DNA of 64,000 nt from Caprimulgus europaeus (Eukaryota > Chordata > Aves > Caprimulgiformes > Caprimulgidae). A program made the position numbers and the translations under genes. The stretch covers positions 22,161,834-22,225,833 of the forward strand of contig OU015523.1 in the NCBI GenBank assembly GCA_907165065.1, given 5' to 3'. The notes beneath the pieces are model-generated. The model had not been told where the DNA came from. It worked only from the letters and a program-made list of their open reading frames with translations, and made no database searches. Shown here piece by piece: positions 13,201-24,159 of the stretch. How positions within the stretch are numbered: the first letter of the stretch is position 1; each line of letters starts with the position of its first letter.

Positions 13201-16200
13201 CTTTAAATAAGAAAATAGTAAATGCATAAATAATTAATTTAATGAAAATTTATTTTCTGTTATTTGTTGGTACATATCCCAGCTCCATATCTGTGTTGGA
13301 ACAGAGAAAGCATTGCTCCATTTTAATTTTTAGTGTGTTTTCTGTATTGAAGATTCTTTTTTACTAGAAAACAGTTGCCATCAAATTCTGTCAAACCATG
13401 TAATCTTCCCTAAATTATTCTTAAAATTATTAATAATGTAGCTTGCTAAGCTGTGTTCTACATGAGTGGTGTTTGAAAGGTATGTCCAGATATTTGGAAG
13501 GAAGTACAGTTTCTCTAAGGATGGTGTACTGGTCTGCACTCCTTCAGAAATCATGGAAAAAACTTATTCAGTCATGCAGATACAGTTTGCAGTATTCTTT
13601 TTAGGGTCAATTTTCCAGAGAAAGAGTACTTACTTCCTTACATTAAGAAACTTAACTCTGAATGCACAGAATCCAAAATGTATATTGACCTCTTACCTTC
13701 TTCTGATACAAACTTTTATAAGGGATAATACTTATTATTCTGCATCAAGGAATGGTACTTGCCTCTTCTCATCTAGTCACAAAGGTTCGTTCTTCTGCTT
13801 GCCTCAACTGAATATGGCATGTGTTCTCCTTGCAAAGTACTTGGGGAACAATACATGTGCATTTGGACCAATTGCACTTCCATGTTGATAGTCTTCCGTT
13901 GTTCTTTGAGACTGTATTGCATACTTCTGAGTCTAAACTTTGCAATGATTTGTTTGCTGCAATTAAAAATTAGATATTTTAATGCTAACTGTATTTGAAT
14001 AAGCTGGATAACTGACTTGAGGAACATCTTTCTGATGTGTTAAAACAAGTCTGAAAAATGTCTGAAATGTTATAGATTAAATCCTGCTAACCAAAACAAA
14101 TACAGATTTTCACTCGGATAAAATGTCTGCCTGTCACACCCTAGCAGTTAGGTGCCACAGTTGATCCACTCATGTTTTGAGGAGCATACTAGTGGAGTGA
14201 AAAGAAATTGAATCTTCCTGATTTGAGTGGGAACTGAAGGGAGTTAAGGCTTGTGCAAGCTTGGAGAAAATGTCGTCACTACATGCATCGGCTTCATATA
14301 GATCTTTAATACAGTTAAGAATTGTTTGTGTTGGACGTGACTTCAGTCGTCCAACCTTCTGCTCCAAGCAAATTCAACAGTGAGTACTTTGGTCCTGTCT
14401 GTGTCAGCTATCACTAAATCACCTGTACTAAATCTCTTTGATTCTTGCTGCTCATGTACAAATAGAAGCTTTTCATGTTGTACTTGGGTCCCTTGCTACT
14501 TTTTGCTTCAGTTGGGTTTTGACTTACCTAGCAAGGAAGCTGGGCAATGTTTCTGTAGTCCTCCTTTGGTAAACTATTATTGCTTCCTCTTCGTTAGGCT
14601 GAGCTGCTGATTGATCTGCTTATTTTCCCAAGTGTTGGGATTTACTTTTTGTGTGGCTATAAACAATTGTCCTTAAATACCTGACAGCTTTCTTGAGCTC
14701 TTTTGCCTTTCAGAAATGGGTCCCACAGAATTCTACCTACTGAGTAAGTCAGCCTGCCCTTCTGAAGTGCAGAGTCTGTACTAGATGTGCCATCCTCGCT
14801 CCTCAGGATTTTGAACTCCACTATTTCATGGTCACTACAGTCAAGACTGCCATTGATCCCACTGCCAGCAAGTTCTTCCTTTTTTTGTTGAAAGCAGTTA
14901 CAAGAAACTGCTTTTAGAAAGAATAAACTTTTATTTAGCAGCTGTTTTCCCTGAAATCTTCCAGAAGTATCCTAGATTGTCATGCTGTGTTGCCCCTCCA
15001 GTAGATGTCAGGGAGGTTAAAGTGTCCCACAGTAACCAGGCTCTGATTTTTAGAGACTTTCTGGAATTGATGAAAAAGACTTCATCTACTTCCTTACCCT
15101 GATCAGGTGGCTTCTAATGTGATGTTGCCTATATGGACCTCTCCTTTAATCCTGTCCCATAAGCTCTCAACCAGCCTGTTGTCTGTCCCATAAAACAGCT
15201 TTTTGTGTTCCAGCTGCTCCTTCAGATAGAGGGCAATTTACCTGCTGTTCTTTCCTTCCTGGCTTTCTCAAAAAGCCTGTATGCATCCATGACAAAGCTC
15301 CAGTCATGTGAGCTATTCCACGTGTCTCAATTAACTCCGGTGTCATGATTCTCTGTACAGGTAGTTGAGATGGTTCCCCTTTGAAGCTATTTTACTCTTG
15401 CCTTTCTATCTTCCGCCCACCAATCTGGCATACATACTTAACGTGTCTGAATCTCTATTCCCTCCCTTAACTGCAAGCTTCTATCACCATTCCCTGATAG
15501 ACCTCTCATTTAAAGTGCTTGTCACCAGATTTGATAAGGATGTTCATAATCCACTTTGTCAAGTGGATCCTGTCTCTAGTTTGGCAGCCTTCATTTCTCA
15601 GGGGTGCTTGTGGTCATAAAAATTAAAACACTGCCTGCAATGCCAGCCCTGCAGCAAGTTGTTAAATTCTAGGATGTGTCTCCACAAACCTTTTCCCCTT
15701 CACATGAAAGAGCAAGGAGAACAAACGTCCCCTGGGGTCCCATGTCCTTTTCTTTTGCCCTCAGAGTTTTCTAGTTACTCTTGATTTGCACGGGTGCCTG
15801 TGTGAGTAGGTAATAGTAGCACTTAAAAAAACCACAAAGCAACAACAACAAAACCAAACCAAAAAAAGACAAAAACCCCTCACCCCCCAAAAAAACCCAC
15901 CAGGGAAACAAACAAAAAAACAACCTAAAAAGGCAATAGTGATAGTAATAATAATAATGAAGAGTAATAGTTCAATAATTAATAGTTCAAGGGTCAGAGG
16001 AGCCTTGGCAATCTCTCCAACATGCTGAATCTAGCCAAGCCTCCTTCACCAGCGTAGCTGCCAGCAGACGCATGGGTCTCCTCTGCAGAGGGAATCTCCA
16101 ACTGCTGTTGCTTCCCTCTCCCTTGTATTGCTAGCTCCGAGATGCTTACTGCTTCTGCCTCCCATTCTGATGTTGGCAAAAAAATAAAGTGGAAAATAGC

Positions 16201-19200
16201 TTTATGTGCTTGTGTTCCTAGTGTAGGAAATAGCATGTGGAGCACTAGTATAATAAAGAGTGAGGCACTGGGGGATGTGCAGTAAGAAAGGAACTGGTAT
16301 TTATGAAAAATCTCTGAGACTTTAGAAGTCTCAGACCAATGTTTGAATACCTCTTATCAGTAATGTGTGCTGTGAGCTTCACATGCAGGAATATTGAGAG
16401 CTTATCCCGAGGTCTGTGTGCTTCATCTTCTATTGACATGTTTATGTGCAGTCAATGTACATGAAAAAAAACTACTCACACTTCAAGAGTTTCAGTTTTT
16501 GTAACCATCTTCTATGTGGGATGAAATGTCTGGCAAGTCACTTTAGCCTGTTGGGTTCTGCTTTCATTTGGCTTGTGGTCACTGTTGTTTCATATCCTTG
16601 GATCAGAGAAATGAGTGCTGCAGTAGAAGCTCAGTCTGAACTGCTTGCTATTTGTGGCTTTTAAAGCACTTCAAGCAAGCTGCTGTATGATAGGCAGAAC
16701 TATTGGAGCCTAATTTCCTAGGAGAGTGTCTCTGAATTTGGTATTTCCAGCTTTTAACATCGATTTTTCTTCCCCATTCCTAGTGTACTTGTTCCCTTTC
16801 TCAGTGTTCTGTCATCTGGATGAGAAACTGTGTAAGGTCCACTTAGTATACTCATATGGAGTTGTTGGGCAATGAAGAGGCAAAAGATAGTTGAAGAATC
16901 TAATGCTTCTTAGCTCTGTCAGAAGAAATGAATAACTTCAGGGACTTCTCGTCTTACTGGACTGTTATTTCTACTTTTGTATTTGATTGAAATTGTCAGA
17001 TGAACAAATAGTGGCAGAAGAGGGAGAGAAATAAAACATTGATTATACAGTCCTGTTTGCTTTGAAAATTAGTCAAAAATGAGTATATGAACACTAATCT
17101 GTCAGTTTGTTTCAGCTATGTTTTGCATTTCATCAGGTTTAGACTTTTTTTCCAGAGGGTTTATACTTTTTAGTAGTACAGATGTGTTGTAGTATCTCTA
17201 AAATAGGAATTCTGTTACTCAGTGTGAAGAGGCAGTTGTCATTGTGTTCCTCTTTCCTGAATTACTGAACACTTTGGGAAATCCTCAGCAGATCTCCTTG
17301 AGGGGAGAGCAAATGTGTGTTCTGTGGTCATCTATTGTGGAACTTCAAATTGCAAAGTGACTGCTATTGGAGATGCTGTCACAGAGCAGTAGTACTGCTT
17401 CAGTGATTAACTCTTATTTCTGAATCAAAGATGTTAATTTCCTGGGTTACGGATTTGAGGCTTTCAAGGAAGTAACATCAGTCACTAAACTATCCTTGCC
17501 AACCCATCTCACTTCTTCAATACAGGAAAATGAAAATGCATAAATGCAGTTTGGAGACATACTTGAAAATACTATGCTACTGTTCCCTAATGAGACAGTG
17601 AGGGCAAGAGGAACAGGAGAGTATGGAAATCACTGAAAAGCAGATTAGAAATTTGCATTCTTTTCTACTATGCTTTATGGAAACATGAATGTACTCTGAA
17701 TCTACCCATTTCTAGAGATGATGGTTGGTAATAACCCTGTCTTTGTGCAAAGCTGACCAAACTCAAGGATGTCACTGTAATATAATTCACTTGTCAAATG
17801 ACATTTTTAAGAGGCTTAGAATGGTTAGTTTTACACTTGGAAATCTGGAAGGATCCTCTAAAAGGGGATAGTATTTGTGGCAAGTCAGTCGATATTCGTG
17901 GAGATCAATATGATTTAGGAAATAGTAATTCAGCAGAATTAATAACATAGAATTACTTGCACAGAACTGTTTAATGTGGTCAAAAAAAGAAGTGATACAA
18001 ACCTGTTAGAATTATATTTGAAAAGATGTGCATGGGTTGGTAAGAAACATTGCACCTAAATATCTTTTTGTACCTCAAATTGATGTTTCTTGGGTTTTTT
18101 CTGGAATGAAGGTAATACCATCAATGGTAGGAAGCAAAACAATCCAACCTAATTTTGAAGTATATGTTTGTAATTAACAGTTGTGAAGGTCTTTTCTTGG
18201 AAGCTTTTGTCTGGAATTTAGTATGTCAGGTGCTTTCTTTTTTTGATTTGTTTTTTTTTAAATACCTGTTACAGATTGATTTGTTTTGACATCAGGAAAA
18301 GAGTCCGAAGACTTGACACAGAGCAAAATTTTTGTAAGGTAGAGGGGTAGCTGTCGGAGTCTGATCTACTGCAGAAATGCTCTACTTCTAAATGCTCTCT
18401 TCGCTACTATATGGAGAAGTGCAAGTTAGTGAACAATGTGAGCTAGCGCAGATGTGCGAGTTACAGCTTAAACTCACTGTTTATACTAATTCTTAATTTT
18501 ACTTCATCTGAGACTATGATCTACAGATGCACCAAACTAGTTGATCTTCTCGCGCGCCACTCTTCTTGTGCCCTTGCATCTTTTGTGGCTGTGGCAACAT
18601 CTGTGTGCCTGCATAGCTATGATGGGCAGCAGCCTATACTCCCGTAGTGTTTGGCTCACTATAGAGATTCTTTTTCAGGGCTGAATTGAGGAACATTTGT
18701 TGTCTGGAAACATGTTTTGCATGCAGACAAGAATTACATAGCTTTTTTTTGAGGAGTAAGATAAGCAGAAAGGGTGAACAAATCTAAAAAGTCATTGACA
18801 CTTTTGGAATAAATTTGTCCACTCCCTGTAGATAGAACAGCCCTTATACCTCAAGGCAGAGCAACTTCACTCAATCTAACCTGAGACTTCACAATAATTC
18901 TGTCCATCCTGGCAGACTTCATCACCGTTCCATGCTCTCATTCTACCAATGATGGGGTAGTGGTAGGGTGATATTCTAATAACTTGAAAAACCTTGCTGC
19001 TGAAAATTTTCATTTATTTAGCTTCCTATTGGACTAGAATTTGAAAGACGTAACTGCCTGTTGGATATGGTTCCAAATGAACAGTATATGATTTTGTACT
19101 GTGTTCAGTAATGTACTTGCACAGGAACTGTTTAGCGGGGCAAAGTCTGACTAATGACGTGATTTCTATACAGGAAAAGTATATAATGGATTTGAATATA

Positions 19201-22200
19201 TACCAATATATAACTTGCAGTGAAAAATACATGTGAATTGTTTTTAAAACAAAAATATATTTTCATAGGCCTAACAAGAAGCCTCAGCATAACTTCAGGT
19301 GACCAAACAATGTTTGAAAAAGCACAAGGAGAGAAAGTTACATTGCCATGTACGTTTGTACTCTCAGAAGAAGATGAAGGCCCACTAGATATTGAGTGGG
19401 TATTGATACCAGCAGATAATCAAAAGAAGGAACAAATAGTAAGTAGAGATTTTTTTTGGACAGTGTTAATTCAGTTGTTTCAGTAGGTCATTGCATGACC
19501 TTTGTTACTGACTTGTTAAAACTTCTACCTTTTCAGACTAGGATGCTTGTGATCTTATATTACTTTGAAGCACCACTCATATGAAATATAGTGGAAGCTT
19601 TGGAAAAGTAGATTAAGTGTGCAATGCCAAGAAATTTCTGACTTGTCTTCCAAAGGGGAATTCTAAAGTTAAAAATGCTTCAATTACAGAAAATAAACTG
19701 AGGTTTTGTACCTGCATTATTTTCCTGATTGAAAACTGATTGATGGGAATTTGATTTTAGATATATATGAACTCTTTTTGATAGTTATTAACTCTTTCCT
19801 TTCTTTGGAAGCCTTATAAAAAAGTTTACTTCTTTTAGTAGAGGGGCTTGACAGAATGAAGATTAAAGCAATTTTAGACAGTTTTCTTTCGGCTAGAAGT
19901 CAATGCTGGCATGCTGCTACTTGGACAGATGTTTGGTTGGAGTGCTCATTAGAGTACTGTGTGTGATATTTTGAAGACTGAGATATATGGATATGTTGTG
20001 GTTCTGGGATTATTTAAAACAGTAGGAAGAAACTGTCAATCTGGATTTACTGAATTATTTTGAATGTTTAAATGCCAAGTGGATTTCTGAATCGTATTTC
20101 CTTTTTTATAGATAATTATGTATGCTATGGACAGGATTTATAATGATTATTATGCTGCTATGGCTGGGCGGAAGCAGTTTTCTAATCCTGATCCCAGATC
20201 TGGTGATGGTTCGTTGGATATCCTGAACTTAAAGTCAGCAGATACTGGCACATACCAGTGCAAAGTGAAGAAGGCTCCTGGAGTTCAAAGCCAAAAAATA
20301 CAGCTGACTGTACTTGGTAAGCCAGTGTTTTCCTTGAATGTGTTTCCTATTAATGTGTTTATTGCATCCTATATTTGACATATAAAATAAAGACGTCTGT
20401 CTGGCAAAGTTATACTGAATCTAGGATGATGCATCTATTAATTGAGACTGTGGGGGGTGGACATCATTCTATTCTGGGGGATGAAGGGAATAATACTTAG
20501 AATAGAGCACTTAAAAAAAATTTACATGTGGCTTGTATTTCATAGGAAATCTTCCCATACATAGAAATGGTTTGTTGCACAAGATTTGTCTTTAGCAAGA
20601 TGAACTCACCTATTAGAACACAACTAGTAAGCATTTTTATTGTGACTATTATTAATTCAATAACACTTTGTTTATTAGTAAAGCCAGCAAGAACTAAATG
20701 TTCCATTGAAGGACCACAGGTGATTGGAAAAGACATTATCTTGAAGTGTGCATCACAAGAAGGATCCCCGCTTTTGTCTTATGACTGGAGAAGAGTATCT
20801 GGCACACGGGAACTTCCTGCCACTTCCATGCTGAGTACTGTCAAACTTTATTATTCTGAAATACTTAAGAAAAATGGCATTTGTATTTTTGACTTATCTT
20901 GACTTGCAAGCATCTCATGCTTAATTTTAATAGAGAGCAGTCAAGATAAGTATCACTTCTGCTATCTCACTGGATAGTTATACTGACTTTGAAACAAGTT
21001 TGGTGTTTTTGGTTTTGTGAGGTTTTTTAATACATAGTGGGAAATGTTTCAAGCTTTAAGTTGAAATTCTTACCATTAGGCTGCAGAATCGTGCTCATCT
21101 GTGCCCAAGTCGTGTGAGTTCTCTTGCTTGGTGAAGTTGGCTGCTTTTGTGCTCAGGTGAACAGTAGGGAAGAGTCAGAAGAGTCTAGACCACTGCTCAG
21201 AGCTATCTTCAGGAAAGTGGGGATAAAAAGCTTGAATTTTATTAGGGATTGAACTAAGGCCTTCATTTTCTGATCAAGTGATAAAATTTCCTTAAAAAGG
21301 GGTATGAGTCTTTAGAAGAAAAGCTGTCCAGAGTAAAGGAGAAGAGAAGGCTTACCCTCCTCTTTAGAGAGCTGACATCCAGGAAGGAGTTACACGTTAC
21401 AAATTTGGCTGATGGATCTCAAATTATTATTATAGTGGTGGTATTGGATTTTTATTGTGAGAACTGAATTGGTAGAAGGTTAATTTGTGAGTTTTGGCTT
21501 TGTGAAAGTTATTCCAGAGTATTTTTTTGGACAAGTACTGCTCAGTACCAATTCTTTTGGATCTGCTGTGTAGTTACGAAAACCTTAACCTTTTCCTTGC
21601 ACATGAAGCAGTTTACAAGAAGAATCTGCTCACAAATAGATGTTTTAAGTTAGGTTGTGCAGGACATATAGGACAAAATAGTATCATATTCTAAAAGTAG
21701 CCAAACTGGATGTCTAGGGGAGAGAGAATGATAACTTGTGTGGTTTTTTCTCACAGTGGTCTCCTATCCTCTGTTAACTGATGCCTCAGGAAATTCAGAT
21801 GTGGTTTCAGTTTAATTGATTTAAAACAAACAAAAACTGACTTTTGTGAACTTCTACAAGTCTCCTTTAAACTTCTGTTTTCTATTAGAATCTGTAGTGT
21901 CTTAGAACACAGTTAGCTAAAAATCAGCTACGTATGAAGAACCTCATACTGTTCTTCATTTTGATCTTGCCTCCTGGTAGTGCTGTTTGATCTCTCTAAT
22001 TTAGTGTTTTGACTAAATGGTGATCACTAGCGTCCTTCTCTGTACACTCAAGATCTTAAGCTTCTGTTGTTATTCTCTTTCTTTCTTCACATCCCATATT
22101 TGTCTCATGGTAACAAAAAAAAATCAGTTGACAGTGTCGTGACAGGAATGGCTGATGAAGTATGCAGAAGTGGCATGTCACTCGATAAAACAATGTTTTC

Positions 22201-24159
22201 TTTTGGGCTTGTGAATATAGGTTTGGGGACACTGAACATATTCTTGAGAATCTGGATATTACCTAACTTCTTGTTCAGCAGGAAGAGCTAATTATTTGTG
22301 TGGTCCTTTCTTTCTTCCTGTGATGTCGTCTTTTGCAGTGCTGATGGCAAATCTTTTAGCAATTAAAGCATGCAAACCATTTGACGTTCATATAGTAAAA
22401 TCTCACAAAGGTCAATGGCTTTGGAATCCCTGGGGAAATACTCTTTGCTTTCACGGATTCATGTCTCCTTTTCTGTCAGTATAGCTAGACTTAATTGGTC
22501 ACTGTTGGAGTGAAGTGTTTGGTTAGATCCATCTCATGTTGAATGTGGCTTCTGCAGGCATCTGAGCTGGTTGTGTAGAATCGATTTAGAGAGAAGGAGG
22601 TACTTCTGTGATGCAGTTAAACTTTTGTATTTTAGACTTCTATGTTAGGATGAGAGAATTTGCCACTTGAAGCATCTGTTCCCTTCTGTTGACAGAGCAA
22701 TTAGTCTCTAGGCTTAATATTAAAGTTATGCTGAGGAATACATTTCTAACAAGGTAAAAGGCTTTTACAGCTAAGTATTTTGCAGCATGATAGACTGGGT
22801 TTTATTTGGGTATTTTTAATACAGCATTTTATAGTTAAGACTCCTATGTGCTGGATTTCAGTAGTATTGAATATGGAATTAAACTTTGGAAAATTGTAAA
22901 CTTGTATTTTGTTGTTTGTAGATAAAAATACAGGGGAACTTCTCTTGAAAAATGCCTCTCAAGACTATTCTGGTACATACAATTGTGTTGCCTCAAACAG
23001 AGTTGGCACCGATGAATGTTCTGTTGAGCTGAATGTCACCCCTCGTAAGTATTTGCTGTGCAGTGGTCACAGAGTTTTGTGTATTAAAACTGAATAGTCA
23101 TGGTTCTCTAAACTCCTAAAAGGTTAAAAAAAATAAACCAAACAACCCTGTTGTAACTGATGATTGCAACTTCAAGTCTTTACTTCCCAAAATGTTACTT
23201 TTCATCCAGAAAGCTGTAACTCTTATTATTGTTTTAAGTGGATATAATTGAAGCACAGCATACCCTCTGTGATTCAGTGATATACTATTAACCTGGATCA
23301 TGTGGAAATATAGTTTATAATGTTGAGTTGAAAGAAAACAAGCTGGTTGTATAAATTTGACACTTAAACAGTATTGTTATTTATCTGTTCTAGCTACAAA
23401 TACAGCTGGTATAATTGTGGGAGCTATTCTGGGAACTCTGCTGGGTCTGTCTGTACTGGCTTTTCTTGTCTTCTGTTGCTGTAAGAAACACAGGGAGAAG
23501 AAATATGAAAAAGAAGTACATCATGATATCAGGTGACAATGTATCTCTTAATTTCTGAGCAGAATTATTGAAGATTAACTTTTAAATGTGTATTTCCACA
23601 AGTAAGATGCTTGTGTCTTAATCTGGAAGTCTTATTAACAAAATAACAGCTTGTCAGAGAACTTTTTGTTTTGAATATGGTGTAGGTAGTCATGTCTAGT
23701 TTCAGTAAAGATTTTAGAAGCAATGAATACTTGATTTTTAATTATTTTTTTTTTTTTTACTTAAAGTAATAACGTGACCCTCTTTTTGGCTACTCTGTCA
23801 GAATAGAAAGAAACAAACTGAAAATCTGGTTTTAAGCTCCCACATAGTAATAGACACTGAACTCTGCAAATGTTTTCTTTATTTATTCCAGAGAAGACGT
23901 TCCACCTCCAAAAAGTCGCAGTTCAACGGCCCGCAGCTACATAGGCAGCAATCGTTCTTCTCTGGGTTCGATGTCTCCCTCAAATATGGAAGGGTATACC
24001 AAAACTCCATATAGCCAAGTCCCAAGTGAAGATTTTGAACGTACTCCTGGTCAAAACCCAACCTTTGCACCTTCAAAGGTAGCTGCACCTAATTTAAGTA
24101 GAATGGGAGCTGTTCCTGTGATGATTCCAGCACAAAGCAAAGATGGGTCCATAGTATAA
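1165..24159 (+). CDS. CXADR: CXADR, coxsackievirus and adenovirus receptor (7 coding exons, complete)
   Basis: CXADR is a single-pass Ig-superfamily adhesion protein of tight junctions and intercalated discs; the family forms homophilic contacts through the V domain and binds PDZ scaffolds. Join 1165-1210, 19269-19438, 20112-20316, 20679-20834, 22922-23044, 23394-23532 and 23892-24159: 1107 nt, 368 aa plus stop, with no frame break. Visible in order: signal peptide (about 1-16), V-set domain with C43/C122 and a DTGTYQC motif, C2-type domain with C148, C164, C214 and C225 (the two-disulphide pattern of this family) and [10 protein letters not shown] helix about 239-260, juxtamembrane CCC (261-263, likely palmitoylated), tail with PPPKSR, a YSQV tyrosine motif and C-terminal GSIV, a PDZ ligand. 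The length is close to human CXADR (365 aa). Every exon has AG/GT flanks and matching phases. Identification rests on my recall of the family, not a search; the near-identity of the tail makes it very secure. Confidence 0.97.
7232..7251 (+). repeat. Poly-T tract (T20)
   Basis: An uninterrupted run of 20 T lies in intron 1. No retroposed gene copy was recognised next to it. Confidence 0.8.
10241..10339 (-). mobile_element. CR1 LINE 3'-end fragment
   Basis: On the minus strand this reads as the CR1 3' UTR: the region around GGTTGGACTAGATGGCC, then AAGGTCCCTTCCAACCC, ending in ATTCTATGATTC. The last part is the CR1 3'-terminal repeat. It is heavily 5'-truncated, which is normal for CR1. It lies in CXADR intron 1, antisense to the gene. 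Confidence 0.85.
14690..15800 (-). mobile_element. Ancient CR1 fragment spanning the endonuclease domain
   Basis: On the minus strand, pieces of the CR1 ORF2 endonuclease can be read: [14 protein letters not shown] (near 14810-14875), carrying the catalytic SDH motif, and [15 protein letters not shown] (near 14990-15035), corresponding to the DFNLPD motif with D changed to H. Further right, the sequence continues in the order expected for the upstream part of CR1 (for example 15080-15350). Frameshifts and stops are frequent, so it is an old, dead copy. Outer limits are approximate. It is antisense within CXADR intron 1. Confidence 0.75.
15826..15960 (+). repeat. A-rich low-complexity tract (CAAA/AACA-type)
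   Basis: The stretch is almost free of T, built of runs such as AACAACAACAAAACC and CCCCCCAAAAAAACCC, followed by ATAATAATAATG. It directly abuts the CR1 fragment. It is simple sequence without coding potential. Confidence 0.7.
19269..19438 (+). CDS. CXADR: CXADR coding exon 2 (V-set domain, first half)
   Basis: The acceptor is TTTCATAG at 19261-19268 and the donor is GTAAGT at 19439. The exon completes Gly16 and encodes residues 17-72, including LTRSLSIT, the first V-domain cysteine (C43 in LPCTF) and the PLDIEW core tryptophan motif. It ends in phase 0 after Ile72. The reading frame stays open a little into the intron, but the donor is canonical and exon 3 continues the protein. Confidence 0.96.
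20112..20316 (+). CDS. CXADR: CXADR coding exon 3 (V-set domain, second half)
   Basis: The acceptor is TTTTTTATAG ending at 20111 and the donor is GTAAGC at 20317. The exon encodes residues 73-140, including DRIYNDYY, the SADTGTYQC motif carrying C122, and the KVKKAPGV strand typical of CXADR. It leaves phase 1. There is no N-X-S/T sequon in this exon, nor elsewhere in the V domain. Confidence 0.96.
20679..20834 (+). CDS. CXADR: CXADR coding exon 4 (C2-type Ig domain, first half)
   Basis: The acceptor is TTTATTAG ending at 20678. The exon encodes residues 141-192, including VKPARTKC (C148), LKC (C164) and the YDW core tryptophan. The 3' end is placed at 20834 because exon 5 needs one preceding base to stay in frame. 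The donor is therefore GTACTG, which is weak compared with the other donors. An un-spliced reading would add 22 residues and then a stop in intron 4. Confidence 0.9.
22922..23044 (+). CDS. CXADR: CXADR coding exon 5 (C2-type Ig domain, second half)
   Basis: The acceptor is GTTTGTAG ending at 22921 and the donor is GTAAGT at 23045. The exon encodes residues 193-233, with [13 protein letters not shown] (C214), NRVGTDEC (C225) and LNVTP. Two N-glycosylation sequons are visible: N203 (NAS) and N230 (NVT). It enters and leaves in phase 1. Confidence 0.95.
23394..23532 (+). CDS. CXADR: CXADR coding exon 6 (transmembrane segment)
   Basis: The acceptor is CTGTTCTAG ending at 23393 and the donor is GTGACA at 23533. 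The exon encodes residues 234-279 plus two bases of Arg280. It holds the TM helix, which starts at [10 protein letters not shown], the CCC palmitoylation-type cluster, the basic stop-transfer KKHREKK and the [10 protein letters not shown] juxtamembrane motif conserved in CXADR. Confidence 0.96.
23892..24159 (+). CDS. CXADR: CXADR coding exon 7 (cytoplasmic tail and stop)
   Basis: The acceptor is TTTATTCCAG ending at 23891. The exon completes Arg280 and encodes the tail: [56 protein letters not shown] and the terminal KDGSIV before TAA at 24157-24159. The ending is the SIV-type PDZ ligand of the main CXADR isoform. I did not find the alternative exon that gives the TVV-ending isoform in mammals. 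Confidence 0.97.

Larger units (their letters stand above)
1211..19268 (+). other. CXADR: CXADR intron 1 (18.06 kb)
   Basis: This long first intron begins in the CpG island and turns AT-rich from about 1900. It contains two CR1 remnants on the minus strand (10241-10339 and about 14690-15800), an A-rich low-complexity stretch (15826-15960) and short poly-T tracts such as 7232-7251. I see no coding exon that matches a known protein. The short ORFs across it lack protein-like composition. Confidence 0.9.
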
